Positions 54,217 through 64,000 of a DNA stretch of 64,000 nucleotides are shown piece by piece. The notes beneath the pieces were generated by a model. It did not search any database. It saw only the letters and a list, made by a program, of their open reading frames with translations, and had not been told where the DNA came from. The first letter of the stretch is position 1; every line of letters begins with the position of its first letter. Position numbers and translations under genes: made by a program. The stretch is from Ustulina deusta (Eukaryota; Ascomycota; Sordariomycetes; Xylariales; Xylariaceae), in assembly GCA_023159155.1 (NCBI GenBank), contig JAJNNX010000004.1:620001-684000 (forward strand), in the 5' to 3' direction.

Positions 54217-54483
54217 TGCAGCAGGGCTGGTGCTAGCGGCCCGCTGGCAGCTGCGAATGTGGCTGTACGTTAATTGTTAGCCGTATTCGGGCCGCCCGCG
54301 GCCCGAACCGGCTGATCTTCGGCTGTATTCAGGGGGTTCGAATAGCTATAAAAGCCTTCGAACTTCTCAGAGCAATACTTACTTTAGACGTATAGCATTC
54401 ATACCAGTTTTCTAGTAGCAGGCGCTCTAGTTTGTTTTTGTTGTTTTTAGTTGTTTTAGTGTCGAGTTGCCCCGTCCTTCTTC
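54217..54483 (+). repeat. 3' LTR of element L
   Basis: Starts TGCAGCAGGGCTGGTGC and ends CCCCGTCCTTCTTC. This is the less mutated of the pair. The stem TTCGGGCCG/CGGCCCGAA is at 54286-54307 and TATAAAAG at 54347-54354. Confidence 0.85.
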
Positions 54484-54488
54484 GCTAG

Positions 54489-54810
54489 CAAATTATATAA
54501 TATAATAAATAGTTTTAATAGTACTATTATTTTTTATACAACTTTTTAAAAAATTATAAAAATATTTAACCTATTTTTAATATTTGCTATTTTATATTTA
54601 GACTTAAAATTATTATATAATTGTTTAGTTAAACTAGGAATAATAATAAAAAAATAACTAATAATTAATATTATATTTTTTTTAGAAATTATATAAAAAA
54701 AGTTTTTTTTTTTAAATATAATAGATTAATAGTAAAAATAATCTAGCAAATATATTTATTAAGTATACTTTAAACTAAATATTAAAAACTTTAGTTTTTA
54801 TTAATAAGCT
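54489..54810 (+). pseudogene. Copia E RNase H relic
   Basis: Resumes the E frame right after element L. The box LKLLYNCLVKLG near 54605-54640 matches the copia RNase H end (LLYDCFIKLG in A). A following NLANIF-like segment lies near 54735-54755. It confirms that the sequences on both sides of L belong to one element. Confidence 0.7.
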
Positions 54811-55639
54811 GCTTATATAAATTAAAACATTTATTAAAAGATTATAAAAAATATATTTATATAATAAAAAATAGCTAATAATTAGGCTATATATAAAAAA
54901 GCAAATATTATATATAAATATTAAAAAAAATTAAAAAGCACAAAAAAGATAACAAAAATTTATTTATATTTTAAAGAGCTAACGTATAACTATTTTTTTT
55001 TTTTTTCTAACTGCAGTTGGAGCATTGTGTTCCGTGCAAGCGCTAGACGCAAGCGCTATATATATCTCCTTAAAAACTAAAAACCTAATAATATATTAAG
55101 AATAATACTTTAGTGTAGTAGCAGTCGCTGCTATATAAATTATTTAAACAGGGCAAAAATACTACCTTTTAACTTTAGACTAAAATAAGCTAAAAATAGC
55201 TTTTTTAATAAATAAATTTAATTTAAATATTTATAAAAATATTTAATAATAATACCTAAAATATAATATTAATAAATAAAGTAGTAATAATAGTACTTTT
55301 TTTATCTTATTATATAATAAAACATATTAGTTATTAAGTATACTAAGAATTATTTATATAAAAATAAAAATTAAAAATATATATATATTTATATAAAAAG
55401 TCTATATAAAGGCCTAGTAGGCTTAACTCCCTATAAGGAAACTATATACCTCTACGTAGCTATTGTTCTTTATACAGACAAAATTTTAAAACTATAAAAC
55501 ACTACCTAGGGTAGGCAGCGCTAAATATAGGCAGGCAGGGGTAGTAGCAGATATACTACTATTATTACTGCTACTACTAATAGTACTGCTTAGATTACTA
55601 TTAGTACAATACTTAAAATAGCAAAAAAGCTTTATATAT

Positions 55640-55735
55640 AATAGTAATAGTAGTAGTAGTAGTAGTAGTAGTAGTGCTACTACTACTAATGCTATTACTA
55701 CTACTACTATTATTATTATTGCTATTACTATTGTT
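55640..55735. repeat. Inverted trinucleotide microsatellite (TAG)n-(CTA)n
   Basis: About eleven TAG units run directly into CTA/TAC units, so the two arms are complementary and could form a long foldback. Related TAC/GTA tracts lie just upstream at 55544-55610. Confidence 0.8.
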
Positions 55736-55789
55736 ACGCAATAATTATTATTTCTAAATTAATATAACTTTAGAATAATAGCTAAAGTA

Positions 55790-55850
55790 TATATATAATA
55801 TATATATATGTATGTGTGTGTGTATATGTATGTGTGTATGTGTGTGTATG
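55790..55850. repeat. (TA)n/(TG)n microsatellite
   Basis: Alternating TATA and TGTG runs followed by an A-rich stretch. A simple-sequence tract in the 3' region of copia E. Confidence 0.85.
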
Positions 55851-56160
55851 CTTAAAAAAAAAAAAAAGAAAAAAAAAAAAAAAACAGTATAAAAGCGGCT
55901 TGTTTTATATATAATAGCTATAAATGTTATGCTTTATTTAATTTTAAGTACTTTTAAATAGCGTATAAAAAGTAGTTATATATAATAAGCAAACTATAAA
56001 AGGCTTTTTAAAGAAATAGTAATTTAATATATTATTAAATAATTTTATTAGTTATAGATTGGCGGTATATTATAGTCTATATTTTTTTTGCGTTTAAAAA
56101 TTTTTTTTTTTTTTAGTAGTTATATAGAAGTGCGCTGCAGTTAAAAAAGAAAAGAGCTAG

Positions 56161-56414
56161 TGTTGTAATAATAGTATTAACTATATACAAAGCTACTACC
56201 GATTATATATAAGACTATTTGTATAATACTAGCAATTAGCTAATTGGTCCAATTATATAGGCGGTATATATATATAGAATTCTCTTACTATATGAGAATC
56301 CTCCGTACGAAGGTCTTACCTTCGTACGGATAGTTAGAGAGATAGATCGATATATATAGTTATTTATCTTACCTCTTTGTTACGTATAATATTGTACCCC
56401 CTGGCCACCTAACA
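56161..56414 (+). repeat. 3' LTR of copia E
   Basis: Starts TGTTGTAATAATAG and ends GGCCACCTAACA. It contains a perfect 13-bp inverted repeat TCCGTACGAAGGT/ACCTTCGTACGGA with a 3-base loop (56302-56330). It is followed by AGTAT, the target duplication matching 30122-30126. Confidence 0.88.
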
Positions 56415-56434
56415 AGTATAAAATTAATAAGTAC

Positions 56435-56797
56435 TGAAATAGAGCAGGGCTCCTAATTAGCGTATCGTACACTTAAACTAACTAAACCTACCTAATTTTT
56501 TTATATTGGACTATGTTTTTTAGCTTGTAGATCTTTGTATATATTAGGTTAAGATCTAATTTATAAATATAAATAAAAACGCAATAATTAATTAATAAAA
56601 ATAAATTTTTAATTTTGATTTAGTATTTTATAATAATTATTTATTGTTTGCTTTATAAAAAAAAAGTTTTTTATAGCTTTAAATAAAAACGTGCGCTTTT
56701 TATACTTTTTGTTTTGTAATTTTTAAGGTTTTTAAAAATATGTTTTATTTTATAACTAAAGACTTATTTTTTATATATATGCACTAGCCCTACTACA
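56435..56797 (-). repeat. R363 repeat copy 2
   Basis: Minus-strand copy of the 363 bp unit, colinear with copies 1 and 3 over its whole length and more RIP-mutated than either. On the minus strand it starts TGTAGTAGGGCTAG and ends CTCTATTTCA. No matching flanking duplication is evident. It lies 15 bases beyond E's target repeat. Confidence 0.75.
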
Positions 56798-57740
56798 AAC
56801 TTTTTAAATTATTAAGTTTTTATTTTTAGACTACAATAATTAACCTAAACTATAACTAATTAGTTATTTATTTTTTTTAGATCTTTATTGCTAAGCTTTT
56901 TTAGTTTTTATGTTTATTTTTAATAATTTAACTTTTTATTTTTTTGGTATACTTAGCGCTTTTTAAGCAGCTTTTTAATTTTTAAGTTCTTTAGTATTTA
57001 TTTAATTAACTATATATATTTATAAATTATATTTTTTTTAAAACTTTTATTTAGTAAAAAAGTTTAATATAGAATAATTTTTTATATTACTATATATATT
57101 ATTTTTTTAATATATAAAGAAAATTTACTAGTAAATAAATTTTTTATAAATTATAGCTTAAGCTTTTTTATTACTAAAAAAAAGTTAGTATTACTTACTA
57201 AAATTAAATATATTAAAATATTTATATTTTTAACTAAATTTTTTAAACTTAAATATAGCTATTAAAGTATTTTTTAATTAGTTTTATATTAACTTTTTAA
57301 GCAATCTAATAATGATTATTTTTTTATAAATAGACTAGGAAATAAAAATATTTATTATAAAAAAATCTATAAAATATATTTTATATATTTATATTATTAT
57401 TTATTAATTAATTAGTTTTATAAAATAAAATAATTACTAATTATTTTTTTATTTTAAGTAGTATTAATTAAAAAAAACGCTTTATTTTAGTAATTTTAAT
57501 TCTAGTATATAATTTTATTTTTTTAATAATATTTAAGCAATTTTTTATAATTTTAATACTTATTATTAGGTTATTAAATATTAACTTTTAGCTACTAGGT
57601 TATAAATCTTTAAAAAAAATACCTAAGTATTTAAAAAGTAATACTATATAAATAATATATATTAAACTATAGCTTTACTAATTATTCTAAATATATATAA
57701 AAAAACTATATATATAAAACAAAAAAAACATATTAAAAAG

Positions 57741-60700
57741 CAGTTTTAAGGTCTATTAACTAATAATATTTTTAAAAGCTTATATTTAGCAATTATAAAT
57801 AAATTATTAATATTTTTTATTTTATTTAAGAATTAAATTAATAAAATAAATAGTTTGTTTTTATTTATTAATAATTATAACAAAAAAATAATTTAATTAG
57901 TTGCTACTTATTTAAAAAAACTTAAACTTATTAAGTATTACTTATTTAATTTTAAGAATTAATATAATTATAACTATTTTTTTAAGTTTTATAAATTAAA
58001 CTATAAAATAATTAAATAGTTTAAATAATTATTTATAAACTATTTTTATATTTAGCTTATAAAGCTAAATAATAAGTTATACTTTAATATTTATAGTATT
58101 AGCCCAGGTATATTATTTTTATTTAATTATTATATTAATAATCTAAACACTAAAGCTATTAGTTATTTAAATATTTTTAGAAATAAAAAAAAAGATTAGT
58201 TATTTTTTGAAAAATTTATTATTTATATATTAATAATTGTTATAAAAAAGCATATTAATAGGAATTCTAATTCTATTAGCTGCTAAGCACTATAATAATA
58301 AAAGAATATTTTTATATTTTAGGTTATACTAATTATATATTTTTATAATTAAATCTTGCAAATATTTATAATGTTTTAGGTAAAGTTTTATAAGTTAGAA
58401 ATTAATAAATAAAATAATTAGCTAAAAAATTAATTAATTTTATTAAAAAATTAGCTAAGCTAGCTAAATTAATTAAATTTATAACTAGAAATTTAGAAAT
58501 AGCTTTTTTATATAAACTATAATATAATTTTTATAATATTTTAACAAATTATTTTATATATCTTTGTTTAGATTATAAGGTTTTTTATTTATAATATTTA
58601 TTATTTTTTTCTAAAGCTTTGGCTTATAAAAGGCTAAAAACATATAGGTCCTATAGAAATAACTATAATACTAGCTATTATTTTATTAAATATTAAATAT
58701 TATATTATTATTAATAAAATTTATAATATATAATATTTTTTATTTAATATTATAAATTATAACAAACTAATAATTAAAAGTATATCTAGCTTTAGTTGCT
58801 TTAATTGTTTTAAATACTATAAAACTAATAGATCTATTCTGCTTTTTAAAAAATTAAAAAATAAAATAGTTCTTATTAAAGATTTTGTTTTAAATTTAAA
58901 AAAATATTTATATAAAAATATTTTTAAATATTACCTATAGTTCAAAATAACTAATTATTATAATAATTAGTATACTAACTTTTAATATATTTAGCTACTA
59001 ATACTATTATATTTTTTAAAATATATTAATTAGTTTAGGTCTAAGCAAGTTATAAAAAGCTTAAGTTATAATATTTAGAAAAGCTTTGCAATTATATAAA
59101 GCATTTTTATATTTTTAGCAAAAATAAAATAGTAGTTTTTTATTATAATAACTTATATATAGCAGTTTATTTAATAATATATATTATATTAGCTTATATA
59201 ATATAATAGTAATAATACTATTAAAAAAAAAATATTTTTTTTAAATCTTTTTAGCAATATTTTAAATATAATAATTCGAAGTAATAATACTAAAATAGAC
59301 TAATTATATAATAGCTTTAATATTAAAGCAAAGTATTAGTTCTGTTTATTAATAATCAAAAATATAAATAAAATATAATAAATATATAGTTTATATATTA
59401 ATAAATAAAGTTTAAGAACTAATAATATAAAATATATTAGCTAGAAAATAAATAGTTAAAAGCTAAATATAAGGTCTGTTAAGCTAGTATAAGTCTGGTT
59501 AATTTATATTACTTTTTTGCAAAAATTTTATTAGTTTTTTTTTAATATAAATTATTATTAAAGAAAAGTACTAATTAGGGTTCCTTTATTTATATTATTT
59601 TATAAAAAGTAATATTTATTAGTTTTATATAAGTTAGTTATCTTTTTTTAATTTACTTACTTATTTTTTTATATAGACTATATTTATATTTATACTTTTT
59701 TATATTTGTAACTTTATTTATTTGATCTATAATAATTAGTTTATATATAATATATTATAATATATATCCTTATTTTTTATTATTTTTTATAATATTTAGT
59801 AATTATTTGTTTTAAAGCAAAAAATATATATTAGTTTTTTTTAGTTATTTTTGTGTGCTATATAATTATTATTTTTATATTAGTTATACTAAATATTATA
59901 TAAATATCTCTATATTTAGTTAGATTACTAATAAGTAGTTAAAGCTTTAAGCTTTAATTATTTTATAAGTTAATTTAAAAAAAAACAAATATTACTAATT
60001 AGAATATATTTAAAGCTTTTATATTAATTAACTTATTATTATATATATTAAATCTTATATATTATTTTTAGTTATATTATTTTATTGCTAACAAACCTAA
60101 AATTTAATTAAATTTTTTTTTTAATTATAAAAATCCCTTGTTTTAAGCTAGCTTATATAATCTTAATTTTTTATTATAATTAATTAAAAAAAAACTAAAT
60201 TATAAAAAAAGTTTTAATAATTAAATATTAATTAAAACAATATATACTAAAGCTAATAAATATTTTAATTAAGCTAATTAATATATAAATTATATTTCTA
60301 AAACAACGATTATATTATTTTTTCTATTACTTAGTACTAAATTGCAGTATATTATATATTTTTAGTTAAAATCTAGTATAGCTTTAATAATTTTAGCTAT
60401 GTTTTTTTTAAATATATATATTTTTTAGAACTATAGTTCTAAAACATATAATATTACTAAAGAACTTTAGTAAGCTAACAAAATTATATATTATTTAAAA
60501 AAAAACTTTTAAGTATAATTAAAATAAATATTATAACTTTTTTAATTAATATAAACAAATAAACTTTATATATTTTTTTTTAACTTTTATATATAGCTAG
60601 CAGAAATATTTAATAATAATTACTAGATTTTTTGTTATTTTATTATTAAAGCTCTAAATAGCTATACTACTAGTTAATATATACGCTAGAATATTTATTT

Positions 60701-61260
60701 TTTATTTTTTATAGTGTTTAATAATAAAGCTATATTTAAAATAGTTATAATATCTATTAGTAAGCTTATATCTTTTTATATTAAGCTATACTATAATAGT
60801 TTATTTAGTAAATATTTTTTTATAATATTTAATTGCTTAGTATAAATAATAATATTTTTTATTTAGTTAATTAGGATTTCTAATCCTATTTTTTATTAGT
60901 TATATATTTATTAATTTTAAAAGTCTAAAAATAATAGTTACTTTAGAATATAGCTATTCTTTAAATATAAATTAATAAATCTTTTATAATTTAGTGTTTA
61001 TAATAATTATATTTATTTAGTTAGCTAGCCGGACTACAAATATTATATAGGCAATACTAAATATGCTTATTTATATATAGTAGTAACTTAAAAAAATAAA
61101 AATAAAAATCTAAATAAACGGAACAGCCTAAAAAAATTCTTAATTTAAGCTAATTAAATAAAAATTATTATATGCTATTTTATATATATTTTTAGTTAAT
61201 CTGCTTATAAAGCAGTAGTAAGGTTACTATTTTAGAGCAGGTTTTTAAAAATAAAAAAAT
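57741..61260 (+). pseudogene. Relic J: one long RIP-degraded reading frame, unidentified
   Basis: I do not recognise this. What can be seen: codons in register with positions divisible by three stay in one frame from 57741 to about 61260, with only in-frame TAA/TAG stops and no apparent indel. This suggests a single intronless protein of more than 1,100 residues. Readable pieces are S-I-S-P-G (58095-58109), H-I-G-P-I-E-I-T (58641-58664), C-F-N-C (58797-58808), followed by FKYYKTN, and YFLKYIN-FRSK near 59013-59050. No RT, integrase or DDE motif was found. A faint resemblance of the last piece to fungal DUF3435-type tyrosine recombinases is too weak to call. It is flanked by R363 copies 2 and 3 in inverted orientation. 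The stretch 56798-57740 is AT-rich without a clear frame and may be its 5' part. Confidence 0.45.
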
Positions 61261-61559
61261 AGCATAGGAATAATAAAAAAAAGTAAAAATATAAATAATA
61301 AATATTATTTTATAATAAATTTAAACTAATTAAGATAATATTATTATAATATATAATATTAGATTTATAGATTTTGGTTGTGTTTATTTTCCTAGTTTTT
61401 AAATTTAAAAAAATATTACTTGTTAATTAATAGACTTTTTTTCTAATTATAAATTATTAAAACTTAAATATTTAGTTTTTAAGTTTATTTCAATTAAAAT
61501 TTTAATTTAATATAATAAAGCTTTATTACTAATAATTTTTTAATTTTTTTTAACTATTT

Positions 61560-62070
61560 TGTTTATATTTTAATATTTTTAGCTTATTTAAGCTATATTA
61601 TAGTTTATTTAAGCTATATTCTAGCTATTGCAGTAGGGCTGGTGCGCGCGTACAGGAGACAGGTCCTTAGTCATGGAGTAGAACGCATTCTCGGAGACCT
61701 CGGAGATTACGGGACAAGAGGTATAAGAAGCGCGCGTTTTTTATTTGAGGCTACAAAAGACTTCTTTTTCCAGGAAACAAACAACGGATAATTATTACAG
61801 AATACTAGATAGGAGTTAAAAATTTGTTTGTATTAATTAATTATTGCGTTTTTATTTATAATTACGAATTAGATCTTGACCTAATACGTACGAAGATCTG
61901 CGAGCGGGAAAACGTAGTCTAATATAGAAAGATCAGGTAGGTTTGGTTGGTTTGAGTGTGCGATACGCCGATCAGGAGCCCTGCTCCATTTTATTATATC
62001 TAGCTATATTTTAAGTTATATTTAAATATATTTAAGTTTATTTTAGTTATATTTTAGTTATATTTAGTTA
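61560..62070. repeat. AT-rich minisatellite interrupted by R363 copy 3
   Basis: Both sides of R363 copy 3 consist of short units of the type TTTAAGCTATATT and TTTTAGTTATA (about 61580-61628 and 61994-62070). This is probably the 3' non-coding region of G2, into which copy 3 was inserted. Confidence 0.5.
61629..61993 (+). repeat. R363 repeat copy 3, nearly free of RIP
   Basis: 365 bp, starting TGCAGTAGGGCTGGTGCGCG and ending CCCTGCTCCATTTTA. It is far richer in G+C than its surroundings and keeps CpA sites that copies 1 and 2 have lost. The 9-mer TCTAGCTAT occurs directly before it and again six bases after it. This could be a target duplication with a short AT tail, or coincidence within the minisatellite. 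Either a solo LTR or a SINE/MITE-like unit. Confidence 0.75.
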
Positions 62071-64000
62071 TATTTTAGGTTTTATTTAGTTTTTGTTTAA
62101 TTATATTATAGCTTTAATTAAAGCTATTTTAGCTATATTTATATCTTTTTTATAATAGTTATTTTTTAGTAAGCTTATTATTTATTTATTAGTAATAAAG
62201 TTAATTAGTTTTTAATATTTAGTTTTATTTTTAATAAATAGTTATAAGCTATCTAATATATAAGTTTTTATTTTTATATATTTTTTTAGCTCTTTTATTT
62301 TTTATTTTTTTTATTTTTTTTTAAATACTATAAAAAATAGGCTTTTTTATTTATATAAAAGTTTAGTGCTTTAAGATTTATTATTATTTAATAAAATATT
62401 AAATATAAAAACAAGGTTTTTTTTTTTAAAGCTATAAAGCAAACTTTATAAGCATATTACTAATTAGCCTATTTTATAGCTTGGTGTTTTTTTTTAGTAA
62501 TAATATATTAGACCTTAATTATATATATATATATTTTTTTTAAAGTACTATACTTTATATACTAAAAAAAATATATAATTAAAAATATTTTGCTAATTAA
62601 TAATTAGCTATAAACTATTTTATATATATTATAGCTATAATATTAAATAATAGTTCTATTAGCTTAGATTATTTTATTAAATTGTTTAGTTTAGCTTTTT
62701 TTTATTTTTTAAATTATTTTTTTAAAGCTACTAATAACTGCTTTATAGCCTAACTTAATAAATTTTTAGCTTTAAAAATAATATATTATATTATAAGTTA
62801 TTATAAATCTAAGTTATACTTTAGCTATTATAACTTTTTTTTTATTTTTAGAACTATTATTATATTTAATCTTAATAAAAATGCTATACTAATAAATAAT
62901 ATATTGCTTAATAAATCAAGCAATATTTTTAAAATTAGCTAATTAAAGTAGTATTGTTTTAAAATAAGCTAATATTTTATATCTAGCTTTAATAATTGCT
63001 TTAAACTTATTATTATTAGGTATAAATTAAATATTAAAAATTTAGCTTATAAATATATTTTTAGTTTTATTATAGCAATATTTTTTTTGGATCGCTTGTT
63101 CTATATTTACTAATATAACTTATAGCTTTTTAAAACATTTTTAATATTTTTATATAAGTTTTTTTAATAGTATTAAGTAGTAATTTTATAATATATAAAG
63201 TTTTAGTTTTAATATTTTAGTTATATATAAATTTTTTAAAAAAAATATTTTTAATTATTAAAATTATTAATATAACATTAAATCTAGTATAATAGTTTTG
63301 TTTTTTTTAAAAGCAATTTTTATAGATTCTTTTTTATATTACTATTATAAAACAATTAAGCAGACTTTTAGTAATAAGATATATTACTAGTTTTTATAAA
63401 TATATTAATTATTTTTGCTCTAGTTTAAAAAAAATAGTAGTATTTAAAGCAATTATTAGCTTAACTATTATAATATAAAATTAAAAATTAATAAAATTTT
63501 TTATATTTTTTTTATTAATTATCTAACTTATTTCATAGTTTTTTTAATTTATATAATAATCTGTTTATTACTATATATTTTTTTTTAAAAACATAATATA
63601 ATTTAAAATTAAACATTTTAATAAAAACAACTTATTAGGTTAGAACTATGCTAAATAATATAAAATATCTATTGTTTAACTAAATAATTAATACTTTTAT
63701 ATTTATTTTTAAATAAAATCTAATCTTATATAAATAGTTTTATAGTTAATAAAAAGCTTTAACAACCTTTAGGTACTTTTTTTTTATTATATTATAATTT
63801 AATTTAAGTTTTTTTTAAGTTCTTAACTTATATTTAGATAGATATATTTTATTTTTAATTAGTTAACAAAATATAGCACTTTATCTTTTTTTTAAAACAT
63901 TAATTTTTAGCTAGATTTTTTTAGCTTTATAATCTAAAGTAATTAAGTAAAAAGTAGTTATTAGAACTTATTATAGTATTATTATTGCTTATTATTAATT
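62071..64000 (-). mobile_element. Second copy of gypsy element G (G2), 3' half, minus strand
   Basis: It is colinear with G1 from 4375 to about 6310. For example, 62381-62420 matches 4681-4720 and 63601-63660 matches 5901-5960. It is more strongly RIP-mutated than G1 over 4700-5100. It carries integrase and the RNase H end on the minus strand and runs off the right edge. G2 has about 70 extra bases near 62645-62715 where G1 has a shorter segment at about 4985-5010. Confidence 0.8.

Larger units (their letters stand above)
50062..54483 (+). mobile_element. Non-coding LTR element L (LARD-like), recently inserted
   Basis: Two 267 bp direct terminal repeats flank 3.9 kb without coding potential. 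A perfect GCTAG duplication (50057-50061, 54484-54488) interrupts copia E, whose RNase H frame resumes at 54489. A purine-rich tract GAATAAGGGAAG (54204-54215) precedes the right LTR as a polypurine tract should. Orientation is set by the TATA box and this tract. Size and lack of pol fit a large retrotransposon derivative that depends on another element. The repeats are strikingly G+C-rich compared with everything around. Confidence 0.8.
54811..56160 (+). other. 3' non-coding region of copia E with simple repeats
   Basis: No coding relic is visible. It holds GTA/TAC trinucleotide tracts (about 55544-55735), a TG/TA tract (about 55790-55850) and an A-tract (55855-55884). It ends with a purine run AAAAAAGAAAAGAG before the 3' LTR, the polypurine tract. 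A small patch of near-normal composition (CGCTAGACGCAAGCGC near 55040) is part of E's counterpart to A 18410. Confidence 0.6.
30127..56414 (+). mobile_element. Old Ty1/copia element E, host of three nested insertions
   Basis: The 254 bp LTRs at 30127-30380 and 56161-56414 are bounded by a perfect AGTAT duplication (30122-30126 and 56415-56419). The interior is colinear with copia A but more diverged, and is interrupted by C, D and L, each with its own target duplication. Subtracting these insertions leaves about 7.17 kb, the expected size. The LTR is unrelated in sequence to that of A-D, yet the bases following the 5' LTR (CTAATTAGTA) match the primer-site region of A-D. E is therefore an older sister family, now fully degraded. 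Confidence 0.88.

Noticed and set aside
56435..61993. J as a DNA transposon with 363 bp terminal inverted repeats
   Set aside because: Copies 2 and 3 are inverted around J, but copy 1 shows the TGCAG end facing outward at another locus, copy 3 is far less mutated than J, and no matching target duplication is seen. Kept only as a possibility.

Overview
This 64 kb window is gene-free, extremely AT-rich DNA (roughly one fifth G+C by eye). It looks like an AT-rich heterochromatic block of a filamentous ascomycete whose transposons were ruined by repeat-induced point mutation (RIP). Copies of the same element differ almost only by C-to-T and G-to-A transitions, CpA is mostly replaced by TpA, and CAA/CAG/CGA/TGG codons have become stops. 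No open frame exceeds about 106 codons, and none is a host gene. I see no rRNA, tRNA gene or CRISPR array.

Layout, left to right. (1) 1-4374: 3' part of a Ty3/gypsy chromodomain element on + (H), ending in an LTR. (2) 4375-11643: a different Ty3/gypsy element on - (G1), into which H inserted. (3) 11644-21788: the RT end, RNase H, integrase and chromodomain of a third gypsy element on + (F), split by a full-length Ty1/copia element (A, 12471-19767). (4) 21789-30126: a LINE on - with endonuclease, RT and RNase H relics (X), split by an internally deleted copia copy (B, 25005-27816). (5) 30127-56414: one old copia element (E) opened up by three later insertions: copia copy C (-, 31017-38366), copia copy D (+, 39774-47103), and a G+C-rich-ended non-coding LTR element L (50062-54483). 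Removing these leaves about 7.2 kb, a normal copia length, and E is bounded by the repeat AGTAT. (6) 56435-61993: two inverted copies of a ~363 bp LTR-like repeat (R363) flanking an unidentified relic with one ~3.5 kb reading frame (J). (7) 62071-64000: a second copy of the 3' half of G (G2).

Target-site duplications are perfect for B (TATAA), C (TATAA), D (TAAGA), E (AGTAT) and L (GCTAG), so the nesting order is well supported. A-D are one family (LTR about 302 bp). E is an older relative with a different 254 bp LTR. L is the least mutated large element and has no coding region: its 3.9 kb interior is a degenerate array of about 18 AT-rich units. Its LTR begins with nearly the same 17 bases as R363.

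All protein identifications come from reading translated relic frames by eye, treating RIP-type stops as lost Q/R/W codons. No database search was run.
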